From Taishania pollutisoli (GTDB taxonomy: Bacteria > Bacteroidota > Bacteroidia > Flavobacteriales_D > Crocinitomicaceae): a stretch of 64,000 nt of DNA. The notes below the pieces were generated by a model. The model was not told where the DNA came from. It made no database searches and worked only from the letters and a program-made list of their open reading frames with translations. The stretch is from contig NZ_JACVEL010000002.1 in the NCBI RefSeq assembly GCF_014518315.1, forward strand, positions 1 to 64,000. The letters are read 5' to 3'. The position numbers were made by a program, and so were the translations under genes. This document shows, piece after piece, positions 1-6,809 of the stretch (its first letter is position 1; every line of letters begins with the position of its first letter).

Positions 1-1101
1 CCGTTTAACTACAGTGGTATGTTGGATAATGCCTATGGTGACAAGCGGTATGAACTGTCGAATCATCTGGGGAATGTCTTGCAGGTGATCACAGACCGCA
101 AGCTTCCGGAGAATGACGGAACAAACCATGTAGCACACTACCTGGCAGATGTGGTGAGTTACAGTGATTACTTTCCGTATGGGATGCAGATGCCCGGAAG
201 GAATGGAAACGATGGGGATGGGTATCGATATGGGTTTCAAAATCAGGAAATCGACGATGAGATAAAAGGCACGGGAAATAGTGTAAACTACAAATACCGG
301 ATGCATGACCCGAGGTTGGGAAGGTTCTTTGCAGTGGATCCGCTTGCATCGAAGTACCCGTATAATAGCCCGTATGCATTTAGTGAGAACAGGCTAATAG
401 ATGGTATTGAGCTGGAAGGATTGGAAGTTTTTATAATGCGAAAAGGAGGGAACTTATATCAATCTCCTTTAGTAGGTCCATACAATCAAGAGATTGTTAA
501 AGCAACTGCTGCAGCTTCAAAATCAGAATACGTCGGATATTATTTAGGAAATCAGAAAACAGTTACAGAAGCAAGAACTCCAAATCATACTCCTGTTAAT
601 CCTAAGGCTGCAAGTCCAGCACCCCAAAAACAAAATAGTAACGATGGGGCAGATAAAATGACTGATGCCGCTGGAAAAGGTCTAACTATAGCTGAATCTA
701 TTTCTAAGAAAACAGGAACCAATCTAACTACTCCTGTTAAGGTGATAGATGGAACTCTTAATGCTTTGGAAATAACCGAAATGGCATCTAATGTTGTTGA
801 TGGAGTGAAAGATTATACTGAATCTGGAGCAACCCAAAAATTGAAAAAAGCGGGGGAGGATGTAACTGAATTTATTGGAGATGCTGTTGCAGATGAACTA
901 ATCATTCAACCCCATCCAATTGGTAAAGCTGTTGGTGCATTGTGGTATGTAAGCAAATTTCCGATATTGGATGTTCTAGAAGATATCTTTGGGTTTAAAA
1001 AACAAGATTCACCTCCATCCGAGACACGAGAAGAAAAATCAAAGAGAGAAAATATAGATAACACAAGAGTTGACAAATCGGCACTTGCACCGAGTTTTTA
1101 A
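1..1101 (+). CDS. Rhs-family protein, C-terminal part (runs off the left edge)
   Basis: The reading frame is open from base 1, so this is the end of a larger Rhs/YD-repeat protein whose N-terminus lies outside the window. Residues up to about 135 are the Rhs-associated core: [13 protein letters not shown], a YFPYGM motif, YRYGFQNQE and the [14 protein letters not shown] signature, ending at IELEGLE. In Rhs proteins the shell encapsulates a variable C-terminal tip, which is usually a toxin. The tip here (about 225 residues after IELEGLE) has no fold I recognise; it is rich in Thr, Lys and Ala, with a hydrophobic patch near [15 protein letters not shown]. The first 297 bases recur exactly at 2354-2650. 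Toxin activity is inferred from family architecture only. Confidence 0.85.
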   Translation, partial: PFNYSGMLDNAYGDKRYELSNHLGNVLQVITDRKLPENDGTNHVAHYLADVVSYSDYFPYGMQMPGRNGNDGDGYRYGFQNQEIDDEIKGTGNSVNYKYRMHDPRLGRFFAVDPLASKYPYNSPYAFSENRLIDGIELEGLEVFIMRKGGNLYQSPLVGPYNQEIVKATAAASKSEYVGYYLGNQKTVTEARTPNHTPVNPKAASPAPQKQNSNDGADKMTDAAGKGLTIAESISKKTGTNLTTPVKVIDGTLNALEITEMASNVVDGVKDYTESGATQKLKKAGEDVTEFIGDAVADELIIQPHPIGKAVGALWYVSKFPILDVLEDIFGFKKQDSPPSETREEKSKRENIDNTRVDKSALAPSF

Positions 1102-1152
1102 CTTAAAAGGAGAAATAATGTTAATGATATAAAAAATCAGTAATTAATTATA

Positions 1153-1497
1153 ATGAACTATTTTTATTCAATATTTCGATTAAGCACTCAATCTGACATA
1201 GTCTTTTTGAGATTTTATATTCCATTTTTAGTGTTTGGGTTAGGAGGAATTTTTAATCTTATGTTAGTTCCATTTGGATTAGACCTTAAAAGTGCTCTAG
1301 TTATATCATCGACACTTGCTCTTTTTTATACTCTTGCATATTATTTTTTCTTTGGATTTAAGATAGATAAGAGAATTTCAAGTTATTCTTTTGCAAAAAT
1401 TTATTTCTTACGAATAGCGTTTTTTATAGCTGCAATTTTAGTTGAATTCGGTTCTTTTTTTTTAATAGCTTATTATAACAAATATTTTTACTCATAA
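1153..1497 (+). CDS. Small multi-pass membrane protein, candidate immunity factor
   Basis: A 114-residue, strongly hydrophobic protein with about three predicted membrane segments (near residues 20-40, 48-70 and 85-110) and no recognised family. It starts 52 bases after the Rhs tip gene, the position where Rhs immunity genes normally sit. The DNA is AT-rich like the rest of the block. A role in immunity to the preceding tip is inferred from position and would suit a toxin acting at the membrane; nothing in the protein itself proves it. Confidence 0.6.
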   Translation: MNYFYSIFRLSTQSDIVFLRFYIPFLVFGLGGIFNLMLVPFGLDLKSALVISSTLALFYTLAYYFFFGFKIDKRISSYSFAKIYFLRIAFFIAAILVEFGSFFLIAYYNKYFYS

Positions 1498-1498
1498 A

Positions 1499-1876
1499 AT
1501 GATAAAATTCATAATATCCTTTACTTTTATCTTATCGTTTAAGATGACGTTTGCTCAATCAGTATGCTTGGAAAATATCAAAGAGGGAAGATTTACACAT
1601 TTTGCTTCTGATGGGGAGACAATTATAATTAGAAAAAAGAATAGTCAAACAGAATATTTTGATAGAGGCAAAATTAAATCAAAAGTGACGTGGATTAAGG
1701 AAGATGAATATCTTTTAGAAATAACAAAAATTAAAAAAGCTGAATTAGTAGCGGTTAATGTAGGTTCAATTATTTCTGTTAAAGTAATAGGATGTCATGA
1801 GAACTATTACGATTTTACTATATCATTGAATAATAATGGTGAGATAATTCAGGCTGATGCAAGGTATTATTGGTAA
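1499..1876 (+). CDS. Small exported protein of unknown function
   Basis: 125 residues beginning with a signal peptide (hydrophobic IISFTFILSF stretch, cleavage likely after FAQ). The mature part is Lys/Glu-rich and probably beta-strand-rich, with two cysteines (CLEN and IGCHE). It begins two bases after the stop of the membrane protein, so the two are probably co-transcribed. Family not recognised. It could be a second immunity component or a passenger in the Rhs module. Confidence 0.55.
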   Translation: MIKFIISFTFILSFKMTFAQSVCLENIKEGRFTHFASDGETIIIRKKNSQTEYFDRGKIKSKVTWIKEDEYLLEITKIKKAELVAVNVGSIISVKVIGCHENYYDFTISLNNNGEIIQADARYYW

Positions 1877-1888
1877 TGTGGTAATGGG

Positions 1889-2049
1889 GGTCGCGTATCA
1901 GATTAGCAGGTAAAAATTTAATTTCCTGTTTTACAAATTTTTATATTCTTTGAAAGCCAAAAAATACCCCAAAAGCATTTTTTTCAGGTGGGGTTTAACT
2001 TATTTTGTATGGAGTTCGTTCGTTAAAATTGATTTATTTGCAAATTTTT
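1889..2049. repeat. Intergenic repeat R1, copy 1
   Basis: A 161-base stretch starting GGTCGCGTATCAGATTAGC and ending near TTTATTTGCAAATTTTT is repeated almost exactly at 4452-4612, with only a few substitutions and compensating single-base length changes in poly-A/T runs. It contains an imperfect inverted repeat around ACCCC...GGGGT (about 1970-1995), which could act as a transcription terminator for the preceding module. No coding capacity seen. Confidence 0.85.
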
Positions 2050-2055
2050 GGTAAT

Positions 2056-2231
2056 GTTCCAAATTTGCACCTGAGTTATTTTTATAAGATTAATCAATTG
2101 AAAACCAGGAATAATTTATTTCTGGTTTTTTGTTTTTTCCACTACCTGTGGTGTCGTTTCAATCAAAATAATGCAAAACAGGGATCTTAAAAGCAGCATT
2201 TTCGTATCATGTGTTCCAAATTTGCACCTGA
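2056..2231. repeat. Intergenic repeat R2, copy 1, bounded by a 19-bp direct repeat
   Basis: The element begins and ends with the same 19-mer, GTTCCAAATTTGCACCTGA (2056-2074 and 2213-2231). The interior is AT-rich. A diverged copy lies at 5115-5292 with the same boundary motifs, and a lone right boundary occurs at 5923-5949. In copies 1 and 2 the right boundary abuts an ATGAA followed by Rhs-core-like sequence, so R2 marks the junction where an Rhs tip module begins. Confidence 0.8.
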
Positions 2232-3538
2232 TGAACTATCGATATACCATTGGTGGAAATACGGTATATAATGTGTATCTTTCAGAACGAAACCTTTATG
2301 GATCATCGAGATTGGAGCAGGAGCAAGTAAATATGGTATTAACACAGGCAGCACCGTTTAACTACAGTGGTATGTTGGATAATGCCTATGGTGACAAGCG
2401 GTATGAACTGTCGAATCATCTGGGGAATGTCTTGCAGGTGATCACAGACCGCAAGCTTCCGGAGAATGACGGAACAAACCATGTAGCACACTACCTGGCA
2501 GATGTGGTGAGTTACAGTGATTACTTTCCGTATGGGATGCAGATGCCCGGAAGGAATGGAAACGATGGGGATGGGTATCGATATGGGTTTCAAAATCAGG
2601 AAATCGACGATGAGATAAAAGGCACGGGAAATAGTGTAAACTACAAATACAGAATGCACGACCCGAGAATCGGTAGGTTCTTTGCTGTGGATCCGTTGGC
2701 AAAAAAGTATCCATATTATTCACCGTATGCGTTTAGTGGAAATAGGGTTCTGGATGCTATTGAATTAGAGGGGTTGGAGCCTGCTAAGTATCAAGATCAA
2801 TATGGAGGTCAAGACATTTTTGATTATGAATTACGTGGTGATCAGTTTACAACGGGTGTAGGTGTAATTAAAGATGGTCAATTTACTGACTTGGGAGACT
2901 TTCATTATGTTTTTGTTGAATTTGAACAGCAAATTGAATCAATGAACAGTGGGTGTTCGCCTATGGAGAGCGGGAATGATTATGGAGTGCCGTTAGTTTC
3001 TGATAACAAAGGGTCTGAAATCCAAGCAGAATCAACATTTGGTTCTATAGCCGGAGATCTGGCTGGTCCAACGGTGGACGGTGTTGAAGAATTTGGGAAA
3101 CGAGGAGATAAATTAAGAAAAACAACCACTCCACTAAAAAGCACAGGAGAGATCAAATATTACGATAATGCTTGGGGAGGAAATCAATATACTAAAACCG
3201 AACGGGTATTTGGTAAAAATTTGACCAAAGGACTAATAAAGAATGCCCCCATAGTTGGAAATGTATTGGATATTTTAGAAGTGGGGGAAGGCTTTGTTAA
3301 AGATGGTAATACTATTGGGAAGAATACAATAAAAGAAGCAGTAGGGGTAGCTGGTGGTGCTGGTGGAGCTGCCGCTGGTGCTTGGGGGGGGGCTTTAACT
3401 GGTGCAACTATAGGATCTTTTATTCCGGGAGTTGGTACAGTAATAGGAGGATTTATAGGAGGGGTTGCTGGTGCATTTTTCGGAAGTTGGGGCGGAGAAG
3501 CAGCCTCAGAGGCCATTATTGAAAATGTTGTTAAGTAA
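2231..3538 (+). pseudogene. Orphan Rhs tip: truncated core plus glycine-zipper C-terminus
   Basis: The frame from ATG 2231 encodes 435 residues starting inside an Rhs core (MNYRYTIGG, then YLSERNLYGSSRLEQ), so the large N-terminal shell is missing and the start is probably fortuitous. The frame is also open further upstream, through R2, to 2171. The core ends at IELEGLE as in the first copy, then switches to an unrelated tip of about 250 residues. The tip ends in a long Gly/Ala-rich, glycine-zipper-like hydrophobic region (GGAGGAAAGAWGGALTGATI, then further GxxxG repeats), suggesting membrane insertion. This is the layout of a displaced tip that can replace the tip of the upstream full-length Rhs gene by recombination. 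Whether it is translated alone is unknown. Confidence 0.75.
2354..2650 (+). repeat. Exact 297-bp duplication of the Rhs core (copy of 1-297)
   Basis: Bases 1-297 and 2354-2650 read identically. Downstream the two copies still encode nearly the same residues up to IELEGLE but differ at many synonymous sites. The identity therefore stops sharply about 125 bp before the tip boundary. The left extent in the first copy cannot be seen because the window begins there. The pattern indicates recent duplication or gene conversion. Confidence 0.9.
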
Positions 3539-3546
3539 TATTCATT

Positions 3547-4044
3547 ATGGAAAGATATTGGAATTATCTATTTTATCTACAGCATAAATTATTGAATGTA
3601 ATTGGAGTTAAGTATTTTCAGAGACCATTAAGCTACATAATCTTTTTTATTTTCCCTAAACTAAAAAAGAAAAAAAAGGAAATACTAAATGCAGCTGCTT
3701 CTAGCATTGATCATAAGGAAATGGGCTTTAATCTAGGTTTTGCTTTTAGCCATATGTTTTTGACAACTGTAGTTATTTTTAGCATTATTTGTTTGTACGT
3801 GACTGTTTTGATTAATTATAAAATAAAAGAAGATATTAAGTATTTTATAACTGGGGTCTTATTATTATCGTACTTGCTTAATTACTGGCTTTTATGGAAA
3901 AAAGATATTTATTTAACGTATTTTAAAAAATTTGAAAAACAACCGTTCTCACAATGGCATTATTTGTATATCATTTTCTTCCATTTAGGAGTTTGGGGTT
4001 TTGGCATTTTGTCTATCCATTGGACCATTGGTTTTAATCTTTAA
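3547..4044 (+). CDS. Membrane protein, candidate immunity factor for the orphan tip
   Basis: 165 residues with about three hydrophobic segments (near residues 75-98, 105-122 and 140-160) and a basic KKKKK stretch near residue 55. No known family recognised. It starts 8 bases after the stop of the orphan Rhs tip, the canonical position for a cognate immunity gene. A membrane-embedded immunity protein would match a tip with a glycine-zipper membrane-active end. That pairing is inference. Confidence 0.6.
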   Translation: MERYWNYLFYLQHKLLNVIGVKYFQRPLSYIIFFIFPKLKKKKKEILNAAASSIDHKEMGFNLGFAFSHMFLTTVVIFSIICLYVTVLINYKIKEDIKYFITGVLLLSYLLNYWLLWKKDIYLTYFKKFEKQPFSQWHYLYIIFFHLGVWGFGILSIHWTIGFNL

Positions 4045-4112
4045 GCGGCTATCAAGTATGTTAAAAAATATGCGAATTAATAGAATTTTTATTGAACATT
4101 AAAATTGAATAA

Positions 4113-4448
4113 ATGAAGCAGTTATTATTTTCCGGAATGTTAATATTATTTTCTTTCACTTTGTATGGACAGAATAATAATGGATTTTTAAGATCTATAT
4201 TGTATATATATTCTATAAATAATTTGTCTAAAGATACCTTTGAAATAGTCTTTTATAACTCATTAAATGAGCAAGTTATTAGTAGGTCAATAGGGGAGGG
4301 GATAATGTTTATGTCTTTGCCAGTTGGTATGTATTCTATGAAGTGTGCGAACAAATTAGGAATGTCTATTACAATAGAAGGTGTAGAGATAAAATATAAA
4401 TCGACTGTTCTTCATGATATAAACGTGTCCTCATTATCTGAACATTAG
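4113..4448 (+). CDS. Small exported protein of unknown function
   Basis: 111 residues with an N-terminal signal peptide (FSGMLILFSFTLYGQ) and a short mature domain that looks beta-rich, possibly Ig-like (the SLPVGMYSMKCANKLG segment resembles the last strands of such folds). It occupies the same place in module 2 as the 1499-1876 gene in module 1: after the membrane protein and just before an R1 copy. Family not recognised. Confidence 0.5.
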   Translation: MKQLLFSGMLILFSFTLYGQNNNGFLRSILYIYSINNLSKDTFEIVFYNSLNEQVISRSIGEGIMFMSLPVGMYSMKCANKLGMSITIEGVEIKYKSTVLHDINVSSLSEH

Positions 4449-4451
4449 GTA

Positions 4452-4612
4452 GGTCGCGTATCAGATTAGCAGGTAAAAATTTAATTTCCTGTTTTACAAA
4501 TTTTTATATTCTTTGAAAGCCAAAAAACACCCCAAAAAGCATTTTTTCAGGTGGGGTTTTACTTATTTTGTATGGAGTTCGTTCGTTAAAATTGATTTAT
4601 TTGCAAATTTTT
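4452..4612. repeat. Intergenic repeat R1, copy 2
   Basis: Near-identical to 1889-2049. The opening motif GTATCAGATTAGCAGGT recurs a third time immediately downstream at about 4621-4637 as a short fragment, so this end of R1 may itself be a recombination remnant. R1 follows the last gene of each of the first two modules. Confidence 0.85.
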
Positions 4613-4649
4613 TATCAGGTGTATCAGATTAGCAGGTGAAATCATTTAA

Positions 4650-4766
4650 CAGGTGGTAGGAATTCACGAATACAGTATGAACCCCAAAGAATATGGAATG
4701 TTTGAGATGTTCGTCTTCCTGTATAAAAGCAGGAAAGCAACAAAATGGGAAACTTACATCCAATAA
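4650..4766 (+). pseudogene. Possible remnant of a toxin-tip C-terminus
   Basis: Between a stop at 4647-4649 and a stop at 4764-4766 an open frame encodes about 38 residues, including MNPKEYGMFEMFVFLYKSRK. It lies right after R1 and overlaps the start of the next gene by 22 bases, the arrangement expected for the tail of a toxin tip translationally coupled to its immunity gene. No upstream coding part remains. The assignment rests on position and an amino-acid-like composition only. Confidence 0.3.
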
Positions 4767-5113
4767 CAAAAGCAGAGTATGGCAAACCAACAAAAGAAAG
4801 TTGCGTAGAAATGATTTTTAAATATGGAAAAATAAATAAAGATGAGTTAGTAAATATACCGACTCCGTTTGTTATTAATGATCATTTTTTGACAGAAGAT
4901 TTGTTTCAGTTAGATTTTGAAAACGGCAGATATGGATTAGATGTTGGATGGTATTCTAAAAATGGTGGGGAATGTTTTGTTATATATATTATTAAAAATC
5001 ATGATTGGGATAATCCTGTTTTTAGTGTGGATGTGTTTGATAAGCATACATTAGAGGGTGAATTTCTCAAAGCATTGGATATGTTTTATAATCTATGTGA
5101 AGGCAACAGGTAA
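4745..5113 (+). CDS. Soluble acidic protein, candidate orphan immunity gene
   Basis: 122 residues, no signal peptide or membrane segment, acidic, with aromatic motifs (YGLDVGWYSKNGGECFVIYI, then FLKALDMFYNL). Size, charge and predicted alpha/beta character suit cytoplasmic immunity proteins of polymorphic toxin systems, but I cannot name the family. It lies between R1 copy 2 and R2 copy 2, with only a tip remnant upstream, so it would be an orphan immunity gene retained after tip loss. Inference from context. Confidence 0.55.
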   Translation: MGNLHPITKAEYGKPTKESCVEMIFKYGKINKDELVNIPTPFVINDHFLTEDLFQLDFENGRYGLDVGWYSKNGGECFVIYIIKNHDWDNPVFSVDVFDKHTLEGEFLKALDMFYNLCEGNR

Positions 5114-5114
5114 G

Positions 5115-5292
5115 GTTCCAAACTTTCACCTGAGTTATTTTTTTTTTTTTTGTAAGGTTAATCATTTAAAAATCAGGGGTAAATTACTTTTTATTTTTTC
5201 CAATACCTGTGGTATAATTCTAATCAAAATAACGCAAAACAGGTATCTTAAAAGCTGCATTTTCGTATCACGTGTATTAAATCTGCACCTGA
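5115..5292. repeat. Intergenic repeat R2, copy 2 (diverged)
   Basis: Aligns along its whole length with 2056-2231: opening GTTCCAAACTTTCACCTGA, the shared interior CTTAAAAGCTGCATTTTCG, and closing TCTGCACCTGA. It carries a 14-base T run (about 5138-5151). Substitutions are numerous, so this copy is older than the R1 pair. Confidence 0.75.
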
Positions 5293-5482
5293 TGAAATGT
5301 TGATATACGGCAATACAATAATAGTGTGTACCTTCGGGAATGTAACCTGTATGGTTGGTTCACCGTTTGTAAACTTCCCTAAAACTGGAAAGGCTACAAT
5401 CTGTCTTAAAATTTCTGTTGACATTTCTACCGGCAAATCAAGAATTTCGGTCACAGCGACTATGAAAATAAAAGAGAACTAA
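5292..5482 (+). pseudogene. Decayed Rhs-core fragment and following short frame
   Basis: Immediately after R2 copy 2, bases 5292-5356 align, with a deletion and substitutions, to the start of the orphan Rhs core at 2231-2302 (ATGAA, GATATA, AATAC, GTGTA, CCTTTATGG-like blocks in the same order) but the Rhs frame is broken. A 61-codon frame (5297-5482) runs on and ends KSRISVTATMKIKEN just before the next gene. I read this as a third module reduced to scraps. The 61-codon frame may be non-functional. Confidence 0.5.
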
Positions 5483-5487
5483 GAAAT

Positions 5488-5883
5488 ATGAGAAAAATAA
5501 ATTATTTAGCATTAATCCTCTTATTGGTTAATTCATGCAATTTGCCGGAAATGAAAAAGTTAAACAATGAATCAAAAAAGGAGATTGATGAAATCATCAA
5601 TGAATTGAAATTAGAAGATTTTCAATATTCTTTCCACCAAAAAACAACAAATGAGAATACAAAAAAGGCTTTTTTTGTCGATCTTTCAAATATTGATGAT
5701 TCAACCGATTTTAAGCCATATAATGATCGAATAATTTCGGCATTTGAAAAAAGCGGATATGATTTTAAAGACCAAGATTTTATTCGTATTGGATATTTCA
5801 AACAGCTGATGACTATAGATTTATACGTTTATTACGAAATAGACCCAAGGACGAAGCAGATTATTAAGGAAGGGAGTCAATAA
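5488..5883 (+). CDS. Small predicted lipoprotein
   Basis: 131 residues with a lipoprotein signal (hydrophobic LALILLLVNSC; Cys at residue 17). The mature part is charged and contains KTTNENTKKAFFVDLSNID and YFKQLMTIDLYVYYEID, suggesting a small alpha/beta fold. It starts 5 bases after the preceding short frame and is followed by the R2 boundary motif at 5923, so it belongs to the third, decayed module. Function unknown. Confidence 0.6.
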   Translation: MRKINYLALILLLVNSCNLPEMKKLNNESKKEIDEIINELKLEDFQYSFHQKTTNENTKKAFFVDLSNIDDSTDFKPYNDRIISAFEKSGYDFKDQDFIRIGYFKQLMTIDLYVYYEIDPRTKQIIKEGSQ

Positions 5884-5922
5884 GGTGGTAGTGTTATCAA
5901 TGTAGTGATATAAATTGCTAAT

Positions 5923-5949
5923 ATTCCCAACCCGCACCTGATGAAATGT
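5923..5949. repeat. Lone R2 right-boundary motif
   Basis: Reads TTCCCAACCCGCACCTGATG then AAATGT, matching the right end of R2 (TTCCAAATTTGCACCTGATG) and the following ATGAAATGT at 5292-5300. It marks the right-hand limit of the Rhs block. The flanking 5950-6056 stretch shows nothing further. Confidence 0.5.
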
Positions 5950-6056
5950 CTCCATTTTAATGCATCTCGTCTGAAGAAAAGAAAAATTCGAGGTAATTAC
6001 CCCAGTTAATAGCTCCACCAATCCATGAACCGGTGGTCAATTTAACATCCTACTGA

Positions 6057-6809
6057 TCATTCATCAAAAAAGTGCAGCAGATCATTCTTCCTTCTCACAG
6101 AAACCGGAACTTCCTTACCGTTGATCAATACCAATAATCCACCGTTACCGCGAATGTAAGAAGTTACATGCTGCAGATTCACCAGGTAGCGGTCGTGGAC
6201 ACGGATGATGGAGTGTGACTCCAGTTTTGAAACAAAACTCCCGATTTGCTTACTGACAACAATTTGCTCCCGGTTAACAAGAAAAAAAGTGGTGTAATTA
6301 CCGCTGCTCTCACAGTACAAAATATGCGCAGGATCTACAAACGTTAATCCTTTCTGACTGGTGAGAGTAATCCGTTTATCCTGGTTGTTTCCAGATGTAA
6401 TAATTGCCTTTTTGAGTGTTTCTACCAATCCCGTATTGGTCTTTTGATGAATGAGCTCAATGGCGCGGGAGACGGTTCGGACAAACTTTTCAGAAACAAT
6501 GGGTTTGGTAATGTAACCGATTGCCTGGTGGTCGAATGCATCCAGTGCGAATGCATCATGAGCTGTCACGAAAATGACTTCTGCTTTCTGCTGTTTCCGG
6601 ACATGTTGAAGCAACTCGAAACCATCCATTTCCGGCATGCTGATATCTAGAAAAAGTAACTCCGGTTGAAGCGTTGTTATCAATTCCAGTGCTTCAGCAA
6701 GGTTAGATGTGGCATACGGCCGGATGCGATCCGGGAAGAAGTTTTCAAGTAATCCTTTTACCAGGATGCAATTGATTTCCTGATCGTCAATAACAAGCGC
6801 TTGAATCAT
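6057..6809 (-). CDS. LytTR-family response regulator
   Basis: 250 residues. An N-terminal receiver domain (about 1-120) has the acidic pair in VIDDQE, the phospho-acceptor Asp in LFLDISMPEMDG, and the conserved Thr (VTAHD) and Lys (ITKP). A C-terminal LytTR DNA-binding domain follows (about 150-250: ILYCESSGNYTTFFL, then IRVHDRYLVNLQHV). Its start overlaps the end of the adjacent kinase gene by 23 bases, so the two are translationally coupled and should form a cognate pair. LytTR regulators bind direct repeats; the target genes are not identifiable here. Confidence 0.93.
   Translation of the reverse strand: MIQALVIDDQEINCILVKGLLENFFPDRIRPYATSNLAEALELITTLQPELLFLDISMPEMDGFELLQHVRKQQKAEVIFVTAHDAFALDAFDHQAIGYITKPIVSEKFVRTVSRAIELIHQKTNTGLVETLKKAIITSGNNQDKRITLTSQKGLTFVDPAHILYCESSGNYTTFFLVNREQIVVSKQIGSFVSKLESHSIIRVHDRYLVNLQHVTSYIRGNGGLLVLINGKEVPVSVRRKNDLLHFFDE

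Noticed and set aside
2005-2190. Short open frame across R1/R2
   Set aside because: Crosses repeat boundaries and its diverged repeat copy does not keep the frame.
1-5950. Transposase or integrase driving the Rhs array
   Set aside because: No such gene or terminal inverted repeat pair is visible; homologous recombination between the repeated cores is a simpler explanation.
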